In this document: one piece after another, positions 55,139 through 62,838 of the stretch | How the letters are laid out: every line of letters starts with the position of its first letter | Numbering within the stretch: the stretch's first letter is position 1 | Assembly (NCBI GenBank): GCA_040752855.1 | Contig: JBFMHP010000002.1 | Span: 1 to 64,000, forward strand | DNA: 64,000 bases | From: JBFMHP01 sp040752855 | Lineage (GTDB): Bacteria > Pseudomonadota > Gammaproteobacteria > RBG-16-57-12 | Direction of reading: 5' to 3' | Made by a program: the position numbers and the translations under genes | Notes under the pieces: model-generated | What the model was told of the DNA's origin: nothing | Databases searched by the model: none | Seen by the model: the letters and a program-made list of their open reading frames with translations, nothing else

Positions 55139-56167
55139 ATGACAGAGCAGAGCAACATTCGGTTCAAAGGCGGCCTGCCCGATTATCTGATCCGCCACAT
55201 CACCTTCCGGCAGATGCAGATCTTCGAGGCCGTGGTGCGCCTGGGCAGTTTCACCCGCGCGGCGGAAGAATTGTTTCTGACCCAGCCGACGGTGTCGACC
55301 CAGCTCAAGAAGCTGACCGATGTGCTGGAAATGCCTTTGCTCGATCAATCCGGCCGCCAGATCAAGCCGACCGAGGCGGGCGAGGAGCTCTACCGCGCGG
55401 TGCGCCAGATCTTCGATGCGCTGTCGGATCTCGACACCCGCATCTCCGGCCTCAAGGGACTGCGCCGCGGCCGTCTGCGCCTGGGAGTGATCACCACCGC
55501 GAAATATTTCGCGCCGGAGATCCTCGGCGAATTCTGCCGCCAGTATCCGGGCGTGGATGTCTCGCTCAAGGTCACCAATCGCGAGCGCATCTTCGAGCGC
55601 ATCGAAAACAACGAGGATGATCTCTACATCCTGGGACAGCCGCCGGAGCACGAGCTCAACGTCACGGCCTATCCCTTTGCCACCAATCCCATGGTGGTGC
55701 TGGCTGCGCGCGATCATCCCTTGTGCAAAGAATCGAACATCTCGATCAAGCGCCTTGCCGAGGAGCCGTTTATCTTCCGCGAGCCAGGTTCGGGTATTCG
55801 CGATGCCACGCTCAGGCTGTTCGCCGCGCACAGCCTGACGCCCAAGGTGCGCATGGAACTCGGCAGCAATGAGGCGATCAAGCACGCGGTGGTCGGCGGT
55901 CTGGGCATTGCGGTGCTGTCGTTGCACACCTTGGTGCTGGAAGGGACCGAGGGGCCGCTCGATGTGCTCGACGTCGAGGGCTTCCCGATCGAGCGCAAAT
56001 GGTATCTAGTGCATTCCAAGGAAAAGGCGCTTTCGCCGATTGCCAAGGCCTTTCTTGATTTCGCCAAGGCCGCGGAGCCAGTCATCAATGACAGGATGAA
56101 GCGTCTGTACGAACAGTTTTCCGCGCGCCACGTGGCGATGCGTGGGAAGGCTAAGGTCAGAAAGTAG
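55139..56167 (+). CDS. cbbR: CbbR, LysR-type regulator of CO2 fixation
   Basis: CbbR activates the Calvin-cycle and carboxysome operons in response to metabolites. The 342-residue protein has a LysR helix-turn-helix (about 20-80, ITFRQMQIFEAVVRLGSFTRAAEELFLTQPTVSTQLKKL) and the effector domain (RLRLGVITTAKYFAPEILGEFCRQYPGVDVSLKV). It follows sbtAB on the same strand. Placement with sbtA and the shared motif before cbbL and sbtA identify likely targets. Confidence 0.93.
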   Translation: MTEQSNIRFKGGLPDYLIRHITFRQMQIFEAVVRLGSFTRAAEELFLTQPTVSTQLKKLTDVLEMPLLDQSGRQIKPTEAGEELYRAVRQIFDALSDLDTRISGLKGLRRGRLRLGVITTAKYFAPEILGEFCRQYPGVDVSLKVTNRERIFERIENNEDDLYILGQPPEHELNVTAYPFATNPMVVLAARDHPLCKESNISIKRLAEEPFIFREPGSGIRDATLRLFAAHSLTPKVRMELGSNEAIKHAVVGGLGIAVLSLHTLVLEGTEGPLDVLDVEGFPIERKWYLVHSKEKALSPIAKAFLDFAKAAEPVINDRMKRLYEQFSARHVAMRGKAKVRK

Positions 56168-56211
56168 TTTATGGGCCGGGATGAAGTCGAGCGCGTGGCG
56201 GAAGTGTTGTC

Positions 56212-56826
56212 ATGATCAAATTGCGAACCTATGTGTTCATCGATTCGCTGCAGCCGCAGCTCGCCGTGTATCTCGGCACCGTCTCGCAAGGCTTTCTGCC
56301 GGTGCCGGGGGATGCCTGTCTGTGGCTGGAGGTCGAGCCGGGCATGGCGATCCATCGCCTGACGGATATTTCCCTCAAGGCCACGCGCGTGCATCTCGGC
56401 CAGCAGGTCGTCGAGCGCGCCTTCGGCTCCATGGTGTTTCATCACCGGGATCAGAGCGATGTCATCGAAGCGGGACGGGCGATTCTGCATCGCCTCGGCA
56501 CCACCGAGGACAGCCGGCATAAATGCCGCATCGCCTGGAGCGAGATCGTGCGCTCCCTCTCCCCCGATCATGCCGTGTTGATCAACCGTCAGGATCGCAA
56601 GGGCTCGATGATCCTGCCGGGCCAGAGCATGTTCATCCTCGAAACCGAACCGGCCGGTTATATCGTCTATGCCGCCAACGAGGCCGAGAAGGCCGCCAAC
56701 ATCACCCTGGTGGACTGCCGCGCGGTCGGCGCGTTCGGCCGGCTTACGCTGGCGGGACGGGAGGCGGATATCGATGCGGCGGCGCACGCGGCGGTCAACG
56801 CGGTGCGCAATCTTTCGGGTGTTTGA
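56212..56826 (+). CDS. csoS1D: CsoS1D, tandem-BMC shell trimer
   Basis: CsoS1D is a double-BMC pseudohexamer with a large, gated central pore that may pass RuBP and other metabolites. The 204-residue product has a first BMC-like half (LRTYVFIDSLQPQLAVYLGTVSQGFLPVPGDACLWLEV) and a second half ending LETEPAGYIVYAANEAEKAANITLVDCRAVGAFGRLTLAG, typical of this subgroup. The N-terminal extension of some orthologues is short here. It lies 44 bases after cbbR, apart from the main operon. Confidence 0.92.
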   Translation: MIKLRTYVFIDSLQPQLAVYLGTVSQGFLPVPGDACLWLEVEPGMAIHRLTDISLKATRVHLGQQVVERAFGSMVFHHRDQSDVIEAGRAILHRLGTTEDSRHKCRIAWSEIVRSLSPDHAVLINRQDRKGSMILPGQSMFILETEPAGYIVYAANEAEKAANITLVDCRAVGAFGRLTLAGREADIDAAAHAAVNAVRNLSGV

Positions 56827-56828
56827 TG

Positions 56829-56894
56829 AGAGAGGATGATTACACCGATTACGACAATGTCCAGGCCCCAGGCGGCTAGGCGTTTGAGTTTCAT
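56829..56894 (-). pseudogene. Fragment of a second ankyrin-protein gene (signal-anchor codons)
   Basis: On the minus strand, MKLKRLAAWGLDIVVIGVIIL resembles the first 20 residues of the ankyrin protein at 56913-57458 (MKLKRIAAWGLGIIVAVPMVL), and the underlying DNA also matches (56853-56894 with about 57416-57458). After this the frame reads into antisense csoS1D. It is a truncated copy. Confidence 0.7.
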
Positions 56895-56912
56895 TTGTTT
56901 CTGATCAATACG

Positions 56913-57458
56913 TTATGGAAGTTCAGCCGGTTTCTTCTTGGCCTCTTCCAATATGCGCACTACTTCTGCATGCTGAGGTTCGTTGGGATATTTCTCCTGC
57001 GCGATGCGGGCTAGATCCAGCGGTGTCAAACCTTCGGTATCACGCATATCGGCACGCGCGCCGTGCCGTAACAGTATCTTTACTCGTGCCGCATCGCCTT
57101 CCAATGCCAAGCCGTGCAGGGCGGTCCAGTTCCTGACGTCCTCATCGACGGCGTTAATATCCACGCCGTGGGCTATGAATAGCAACAGCATCTTTTCAGC
57201 GGCCTCCAAGTCTTCCAGCGAAATCGCAAATCTTGCGCCGGCTGTGCGATTGAGTGCGTCGACATGCTCCGGTCTGAAGCTATCGTGCAGCAACACTTGT
57301 TTGCAGGTCCAGGCGGCTAAGGGTGGATCGACTCTGATACAGGATATCAGGGATAGAGGGTCCTCCCGCCGGGTGTCAAAGATGAAAATTCCATAAAGGA
57401 CCATAGGCACAGCTACAATAATGCCTAGGCCCCAGGCGGCGATGCGTTTCAATTTCAT
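56913..57458 (-). CDS. Membrane-anchored ankyrin-repeat protein
   Basis: 181 residues. An N-terminal hydrophobic anchor (about residues 6-25) precedes a periplasmic or cytoplasmic region with two cysteines, then at least two ankyrin repeats: EKMLLLFIAHGVDINAVDEDVRNWTALHGLALEGDAARVKILLRHGARADMRDTEGLTPLDLA. Ankyrin repeats mediate protein contact; no partner is known. The ATG at 57458 matches the start of the truncated copy downstream; a Met at 57470 is the alternative. Its neighbour at 57461-57931 is 2 bases upstream and may be a partner. Confidence 0.8.
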   Translation of the reverse strand: MKLKRIAAWGLGIIVAVPMVLYGIFIFDTRREDPLSLISCIRVDPPLAAWTCKQVLLHDSFRPEHVDALNRTAGARFAISLEDLEAAEKMLLLFIAHGVDINAVDEDVRNWTALHGLALEGDAARVKILLRHGARADMRDTEGLTPLDLARIAQEKYPNEPQHAEVVRILEEAKKKPAELP

Positions 57459-57460
57459 GT

Positions 57461-57931
57461 TCAAGACCACACGATTTTATTGGTCGACTGTGAGCTTACG
57501 TGAAACGGCTGTGGGCCGCGGTTGAGCGCAACGCCATTCTTTACGGCATTTAATTTGTGCTTGAGGGCTTGGGCTACTCGATCGCGAATAGAGTCATAGA
57601 TTCGTACGTCCTCCAAATCCCGCGGCTGCGCATGTTGCCACCAATGGCGAACGAAATTGCGGGCCAATCGCTTTGCGAGATCGCCTATCCCTTTGCTGGG
57701 GCGGGTAATAGTTTTAATAAGCTCTTTGATGTACCCCATTGCATAGGTCCCATCGATCGCCGCGATCAAGGCCGTTTGCGCGAGGCGGCGCGCGTCGTTG
57801 TTAATAGTCATCGCATCAATGGCGGCCGCTTCGTTCGGCCAGAAGAATTTGAGTATCTGCCGAGTTTCGGCTTCGTCATAGATGAGATCGTTGTCAGAAA
57901 GATCGGGGATGTTGATGAGGATGCTTCCCAT
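57461..57931 (-). CDS. Hypothetical protein upstream of the ankyrin gene
   Basis: Not recognised. 156 residues, soluble: an acidic start (DLSDNDLIYDEAETRQILKFFWPNEAAAID), a helical middle (LAQTALIAAIDGTYAMGYIKELI) and a basic region RLARNFVRHWWQHAQP, ending NKIVWS. The frame is clean, with AGGAGA ahead of the ATG at 57931. It forms a tight pair with the ankyrin gene (2 bases apart). A toxin/immunity-like or effector pair is one possibility; nothing in the sequence proves it. Confidence 0.65.
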   Translation of the reverse strand: MGSILINIPDLSDNDLIYDEAETRQILKFFWPNEAAAIDAMTINNDARRLAQTALIAAIDGTYAMGYIKELIKTITRPSKGIGDLAKRLARNFVRHWWQHAQPRDLEDVRIYDSIRDRVAQALKHKLNAVKNGVALNRGPQPFHVSSQSTNKIVWS

Positions 57932-58092
57932 GTGTTCTCCTTGTCCATGTCAATTGCAGGCTCGGTGCGCCTCAACAACCACCCTTAGCGGTGTGCGTGA
58001 GGTTTGAGGTGACTTGCCCGAGTCTACAGAAAAGGCATCCGTGTGGCTACACTCGCATTTTCATGAATTTTTGCCGTGCGTCGGCATTGGTA

Positions 58093-58656
58093 TCAGCCGG
58101 CGCGGCGTTTGGCAAGCCGGCGGGTTTTCATGGTCATGCGATAAAAGGAACGGGCGTTGGCGTAGCGCGCCACCTCCTCCAGCGGTATCCAGGCGACCTG
58201 ATGCGATTCATCATTGCCGGGCAATGGCAGACGATCATCGATTTCCACGAGAAAGCGGATGTCGAAATGTTCGTGCCGGGGATCGTGCACGCTGGCATGC
58301 ACCGTATGCACGTCCACGTCGAAGATCGCCTCGCTGATCAGTCTGATGTTCTCCACGTCGACGCCGGTTTCCTCGGCGGTTTCCTTCAACACCACGCGCA
58401 GGATATCCGGGTCGCCGTCGGCATGGCCGCCGGGTTGCAGCCAGCGATCGAGTTTGCGGTGATGGAGCATGAGCACATGCGTGCGCGCCGGGTTGAGCAC
58501 CCAGGCCGAGCCGGTGACGTGCCCCGGCGCCAGGCTGCGGTCGAAGCAATTGTCGTGTTGCAGAACAAATTGGCGGGTGCGCTCGGCCATGGCCGCTTCC
58601 TCGATGAAGGGCGTCCGGTAGGTGCTGAGCAATTGCAGTAGCTGTTGACGATGCAT
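58093..58656 (-). CDS. Nudix hydrolase
   Basis: Nudix enzymes cleave nucleoside diphosphate derivatives. The 187-residue protein has a Nudix box variant GGHADGDPDILRVVLKETAEETGVD: the REUXEEXGU core appears as KETAEETGV, with the first Glu of GX5E replaced by Asp. An N-terminal helical part of about 45 residues precedes (as in some 8-oxo-dGTP or ADP-ribose pyrophosphatase relatives). The substrate cannot be named. Followed downstream by an unremarkable 161-base spacer. Confidence 0.88.
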   Translation of the reverse strand: MHRQQLLQLLSTYRTPFIEEAAMAERTRQFVLQHDNCFDRSLAPGHVTGSAWVLNPARTHVLMLHHRKLDRWLQPGGHADGDPDILRVVLKETAEETGVDVENIRLISEAIFDVDVHTVHASVHDPRHEHFDIRFLVEIDDRLPLPGNDESHQVAWIPLEEVARYANARSFYRMTMKTRRLAKRRAG

Positions 58657-59015
58657 GATGGCGGCGCAGTTTCTATCCGGCCATCAGGCTAGCATGGGAT
58701 TGAGGTGCGGCTGAAATTCGGATGTTCTATGCCGGGCATAGACGAAGATGAATGGCATTTAACCCGGATATTTCACTACGAATCTACTACGGTCGCGTAA
58801 TCCATTGAATCTTCGTGACGTACTCGCATTTGCCGGTTCGACATAGTGTCGACTATGCCTTCACCGTCAAAAGCTCCGTGCGTCCCGAATCTTCAATGCC
58901 TTACGCGCCCTCGCTACGATCCGTGATGAAATATCCGGGTTAACATTTTCCAGGTGGTCCGTGTAGGAAAAATACTATATACTTGGGTTACTCTATCCAC
59001 AAATAGGTTATTGGC
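58657..59015. other. Intergenic region carrying a MITE-like element
   Basis: 359 bases between the Nudix gene and the kinase. 58759-58943 is an inverted-repeat element (next entry). A TATACT-like -10 (TACTATATAC, 58968-58981) lies about 40 bases before the kinase ATG. Confidence 0.6.
58759..58943. repeat. MITE-like element with TTAACCCGGATATTTCA ends
   Basis: A 17-base perfect terminal inverted repeat (58759-58775 and 58927-58943). Matching continues inward for about 60 bases per arm with mismatches (GCGTAA, CATTGAA and CG-rich blocks on both sides). No coding frame. Size and ends resemble a non-autonomous transposon. Confidence 0.75.
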
Positions 59016-61940
59016 ATGCCTGTTGATTCATCGCGCCTCCTGGAGCTGTTTTTCAAGGATTCGTTGACCAGCTTTGTCCTGTTCGACCGCAATTTCAACT
59101 TTATCCGCGTCAATGAGACCTATGCCAGGTTTTGCGGCAAGGCCGTCGATGACTTCCCCGGCCGCAACCACTTTGAGATGTATCCCTCCGAGGAGGCGCG
59201 GCAGATCTTTGAAAAGGTGCGGGATACTAAAGAACCCTTCCGGATCTATGCCCGCCCGTTTGAATATCCTGACCAACCTGAGCGCGGCATCACCTACTGG
59301 GACTGGACCCTCGAGCCCATCCTGAATGACCAGGGGGAGGTGGAACTCCTGGCGCTATCGCTGCTTGAGGTCACCGAGCAGATCCGCGCGCAGCAACGTT
59401 GGCAGACCCTGGCCGAGGGCAGCCCCGATCACATCATGCAAATCGACCGCAACGGCACCATTCAATACATCAACTGGAGGGTGCCGGGGCTCACGGTTGC
59501 AGAGGCCATCGGCCGAAGCACCTTTGACTTGGTGCCCAGGGAAAACTGGCCGGTCATGAAGGCCTGCTATGAGTCCGTGTGGCAAACCGGCCGCCCCTCG
59601 AGTTATGAAACCTCCTATGAGGATGAGCAGGGCAAGCTCCATTTTTTTGAGGCGCTGGTCAACCCGGTCAAGAACGACCGGCAGGAGGTGATCTCGCTGA
59701 TCGTCAGCACGCGTAACGTCACCGACCGGCACGCCGAGAAAAAACACCGGGAAGAGCACATCATCCGGCTGAAAAAGCTCAATGAAATGAGCTTGGCGTT
59801 ATCCGGCGATCCCAACGAGGTGTTTAACCAGGTGGTACGCATGATCGGCGAGATGTTCGATGTGCGCGTGGTATGCCTGTCGGAAATAAAAGGCGATGAA
59901 CTCTATTTTGTCAGCGTCTATGTCGATGGCGCGGTGCACACCCATGCCGGCCAATGCCCCATCCACATCACCCCCTGCGCCACGGTCGAAGAAAGCAAGG
60001 ACTTGCGCATCTACCACAAAGTGGCGGAGTTATTCCCCGAGGCGGGGTTTCTCAAACAACACGACGCCTTTTCCTACTGCGGGTTTCCCTCGCTGAACAG
60101 CCGCGGCCAGGTGATCGCCGTTACCTGTCTGCTCGATGACAAGCCGCATGAATTCAGTGAGGAGGAGAAGGAGCTGTTGCGGATATTTTCCCAGCGCATC
60201 GCGGTGGAAATCGAGCGCAGCCAGCACCTGCAGGAGCTTCGCAAATCAGAGGAAGAAAAGCAGAAATTCATGTCGCGCCTGTCCGAGGCCCAACGTCTGG
60301 CGCACATCGGCAGCTGGGAGCTTGATCTCAGAACTAACGTGCTGTTCTGGTCTGACGAGGTGTTTCGCATCTTTGAAATCGACCAGCAAAAATTCGGCGC
60401 TTCCTATGAGGCCTTTCTCGATGCCATCCACCCGGATGACCGCGCGATGGTCAATCAGGCCTATACCGAATCGGTTAAGACAAAAATCCCTTATGACATT
60501 GTCCACCGTCTCCAATTCCCCGGCGATCGAATCAAATATGTGAACGAACGTTGCGAAACCTTTTATGACGAGGCCGGCGCACCGATACGCTCCGTCGGCA
60601 CGGTGCAGGACATCACGGATCGCTTTGAGGCGGAAAAGGCGCTGCGCCGGGCGCGCGATGAACTGGAGACGCGTGTCAAAGAGCGCACCCGGGAATTGGC
60701 AAAAGCCAATGAAGAATTGCGCCATGAGATCCTGGTGCGCGAGCAAGCCGAACTCGATCTCGTGAAGGCCAAAGAGGCGGCAGAGAAGGCCAACCAGGCC
60801 AAATCGGACTTTCTCGCCCGCATGAGCCATGAACTGCGCACGCCGATGAATGCCATCCTCGGCTTTGGCCAGCTGCTCGGCCTGGAAAGGCTCGATGCCA
60901 ACCAGCATGACTACCTCGATGAAATCATGAAGGCCGGCCACCACCTGCTCGCGCTGATCAACGAGCTGCTCGACCTCTCGCGCATCGAACACGGCAAAGC
61001 CGTGGTCAATATCGAGCCGGTCGATGCCGGCGAGATCATCAAGCAGGCGTTAAAACTCATTGCACCGCTTTGCGAAAGCAACAAGATCAGGCTCGCCAGC
61101 GCGCTCGATCATCACAGACCGCTGACCGTCAATGCGGATCCCTTGCGCCTGAAGCAAATTCTGATCAACTTGCTCAGCAACGCGGTGAAATACAACCGCC
61201 GCGGCGGCGAGGTGTGGCTCTCGTCCAGCATCCATGATCATCAACTGCGCATCAGCATCAGGGATACCGGCGCCGGTATCAGCAAGGAAAACCAGCAAAA
61301 ACTCTTCATGCCCTTTGAGCGCCTCGATGCTCGGTACTCCGGCATTGACGGCGCCGGCATCGGCCTGGCGATTTGTAAAGGCCTTATTCAGCAGATGAAC
61401 GGCCGCATCGGCTTGGACAGCGCGCCGGGCGAAGGCAGCACCTTCTGGATCGAGCTGCCGCTCGTCACCGCGCGCCAAAATGAAGATCCCGCCACGCGTG
61501 AACAGCAGGCATCCATCCCGGTTCCCGCGCAGGCAAGGAGTTTCTCCGTCCTTTACGTCGAGGACAATCCCGCCAACGCCCGCTTGATGGAACAGATATT
61601 TGCCATGATCGACGGCTTTAAGCTGCGCTGCGCGGCCACCGGCAGTGAAGGCCTGATCCTCGCCGCCCAACAGCATCCGGATCTGATCGTCCTCGACATC
61701 CACCTGCCCGACATGGATGGCTATCAGATCTTGACGGCGCTGCAAGAAAGACCGGACACCCGCGAGATCCCCGTCATCGCCTTAAGCGCCGATGCCATGC
61801 CAAACAATGTGGAGAATGGCCTGCAGGCCGGTTTTCTGCAGTATCTGATCAAGCCCATCGATATTCCGCGCCTGATCTCCGTGTTGCAGGAGTTCGCGCA
61901 AATGAAGGAGCGGGTTGAGACAAGCGCGCGGCGCAGATGA
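59016..61940 (+). CDS. Hybrid sensor histidine kinase (PAS-PAS-GAF-PAS-HisKA-HATPase-REC)
   Basis: A 974-residue soluble kinase without membrane helices. Domains in order: PAS (about 15-125), PAS (about 135-245), GAF (about 260-405), PAS (about 420-545, IGSWELDLRTNVLFWSDEVFRIFEID), a coiled coil, HisKA with His605 in SHELRTPMNAILGF, HATPase (NLLSNAVKYNRRGGEV; DTGAGISKENQQKLFMPFER; GAGIGLAICKGL) and a receiver with Asp894 (LIVLDIHLPDMDG). Cytoplasmic PAS/GAF sensing suggests redox, light or small-molecule input, but no cofactor ligand was identified. There is no partner regulator next to it. The start at 59016 follows a plausible promoter. Confidence 0.94.
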   Translation: MPVDSSRLLELFFKDSLTSFVLFDRNFNFIRVNETYARFCGKAVDDFPGRNHFEMYPSEEARQIFEKVRDTKEPFRIYARPFEYPDQPERGITYWDWTLEPILNDQGEVELLALSLLEVTEQIRAQQRWQTLAEGSPDHIMQIDRNGTIQYINWRVPGLTVAEAIGRSTFDLVPRENWPVMKACYESVWQTGRPSSYETSYEDEQGKLHFFEALVNPVKNDRQEVISLIVSTRNVTDRHAEKKHREEHIIRLKKLNEMSLALSGDPNEVFNQVVRMIGEMFDVRVVCLSEIKGDELYFVSVYVDGAVHTHAGQCPIHITPCATVEESKDLRIYHKVAELFPEAGFLKQHDAFSYCGFPSLNSRGQVIAVTCLLDDKPHEFSEEEKELLRIFSQRIAVEIERSQHLQELRKSEEEKQKFMSRLSEAQRLAHIGSWELDLRTNVLFWSDEVFRIFEIDQQKFGASYEAFLDAIHPDDRAMVNQAYTESVKTKIPYDIVHRLQFPGDRIKYVNERCETFYDEAGAPIRSVGTVQDITDRFEAEKALRRARDELETRVKERTRELAKANEELRHEILVREQAELDLVKAKEAAEKANQAKSDFLARMSHELRTPMNAILGFGQLLGLERLDANQHDYLDEIMKAGHHLLALINELLDLSRIEHGKAVVNIEPVDAGEIIKQALKLIAPLCESNKIRLASALDHHRPLTVNADPLRLKQILINLLSNAVKYNRRGGEVWLSSSIHDHQLRISIRDTGAGISKENQQKLFMPFERLDARYSGIDGAGIGLAICKGLIQQMNGRIGLDSAPGEGSTFWIELPLVTARQNEDPATREQQASIPVPAQARSFSVLYVEDNPANARLMEQIFAMIDGFKLRCAATGSEGLILAAQQHPDLIVLDIHLPDMDGYQILTALQERPDTREIPVIALSADAMPNNVENGLQAGFLQYLIKPIDIPRLISVLQEFAQMKERVETSARRR

Positions 61941-62000
61941 AGCGCATCGGCGACTATGGAACTGGTGACAGTCTCACCCTATTGAGGGCTGTTGACTAGT

Positions 62001-62828
62001 TCACGTTTTCTCTTCGGTGTCGGATTTGGCAGGGGTTGGGTGCGCTGTGCCGCCGGATGCGTGCAGCTCTTCACGCAGCTTGGCGATCTCATCGCGCAGT
62101 TGTTTGATGTCGTGGTGCATTTCGCGGCGCAGCTTACGCTCATCCTCGCCGATGAAAAACGCCGCGATGCTCGCGGTGGCCACCGACATCAGCGCGTATC
62201 CCAGAAACACCATCAAGACGGCGAAGATCCGTGCGGGCCAGGTGGTGGGCACGAAGTCGCCGTAGCCGACGGTGGCGCCGCTGGTGAAGGCCAGCCAGAG
62301 GCCTTCGGCATAGGAACTCACGGTGGGTTCCAGCCAGTAGAAGCCCGCGCCCGCCAGTCCCATCAGCAAGGTGCCCAGGCCCAGGATGTAGGGCAAGGCC
62401 TCGGGTGAGACCGAATGGCGCAGCAGCCGCAGCGTGCGCAACAGCACAATGCCGACGAAGGCCGCGCGCAGTGTCCTGAGCAACGGAACGAGGGCCTCTT
62501 CAGGACTGAACGCCGCGATCGCGCTGCCGGCGACGATGATCACGCTCAGCCAGTTGCGCAGCAGGTAACGGCCGGGGTGGCGGGTGAGCGCCAGCATCAC
62601 CGCCAGTTCGCCGAAGAAGGCCGCGAAGATGCAGAGATTGAGGATCTGGCCGATCAGGTGCAGGGCGGGCCGCTCGGCATACACATCGAGGAAAAAGGCG
62701 GGCAGCGCCAGCAGGGCCATGCCGATCATGGGCCAGTGCAGGCGGGCCTGCATCGCAATGGCCTTGGGGTCGTCGTGCGGCGGAACGCCGCCGAGGCCGA
62801 ACCAGAGATGATGGTTTTCAGTGCTCAC
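62001..62828 (-). CDS. Voltage-gated-like K+ channel
   Basis: 275 residues. Hydrophobic helices S1-S4-like (about 30-130; the LLRTLRAAFVGIVLLRTLRLLRHS segment has the spaced Arg residues of a voltage sensor), then a pore region with the K+ selectivity filter TVGYGDFVP near residue 188 and an inner helix. The C terminus is a coiled coil (EDERKLRREMHHDIKQLRDEIAKLREEL) expected to hold the tetramer together. Ends 60 bases from the kinase stop, convergent. 10 bases separate it from pilU upstream. Confidence 0.9.
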   Translation of the reverse strand: MSTENHHLWFGLGGVPPHDDPKAIAMQARLHWPMIGMALLALPAFFLDVYAERPALHLIGQILNLCIFAAFFGELAVMLALTRHPGRYLLRNWLSVIIVAGSAIAAFSPEEALVPLLRTLRAAFVGIVLLRTLRLLRHSVSPEALPYILGLGTLLMGLAGAGFYWLEPTVSSYAEGLWLAFTSGATVGYGDFVPTTWPARIFAVLMVFLGYALMSVATASIAAFFIGEDERKLRREMHHDIKQLRDEIAKLREELHASGGTAHPTPAKSDTEEKT

Positions 62829-62838
62829 CGCGGTCTGT

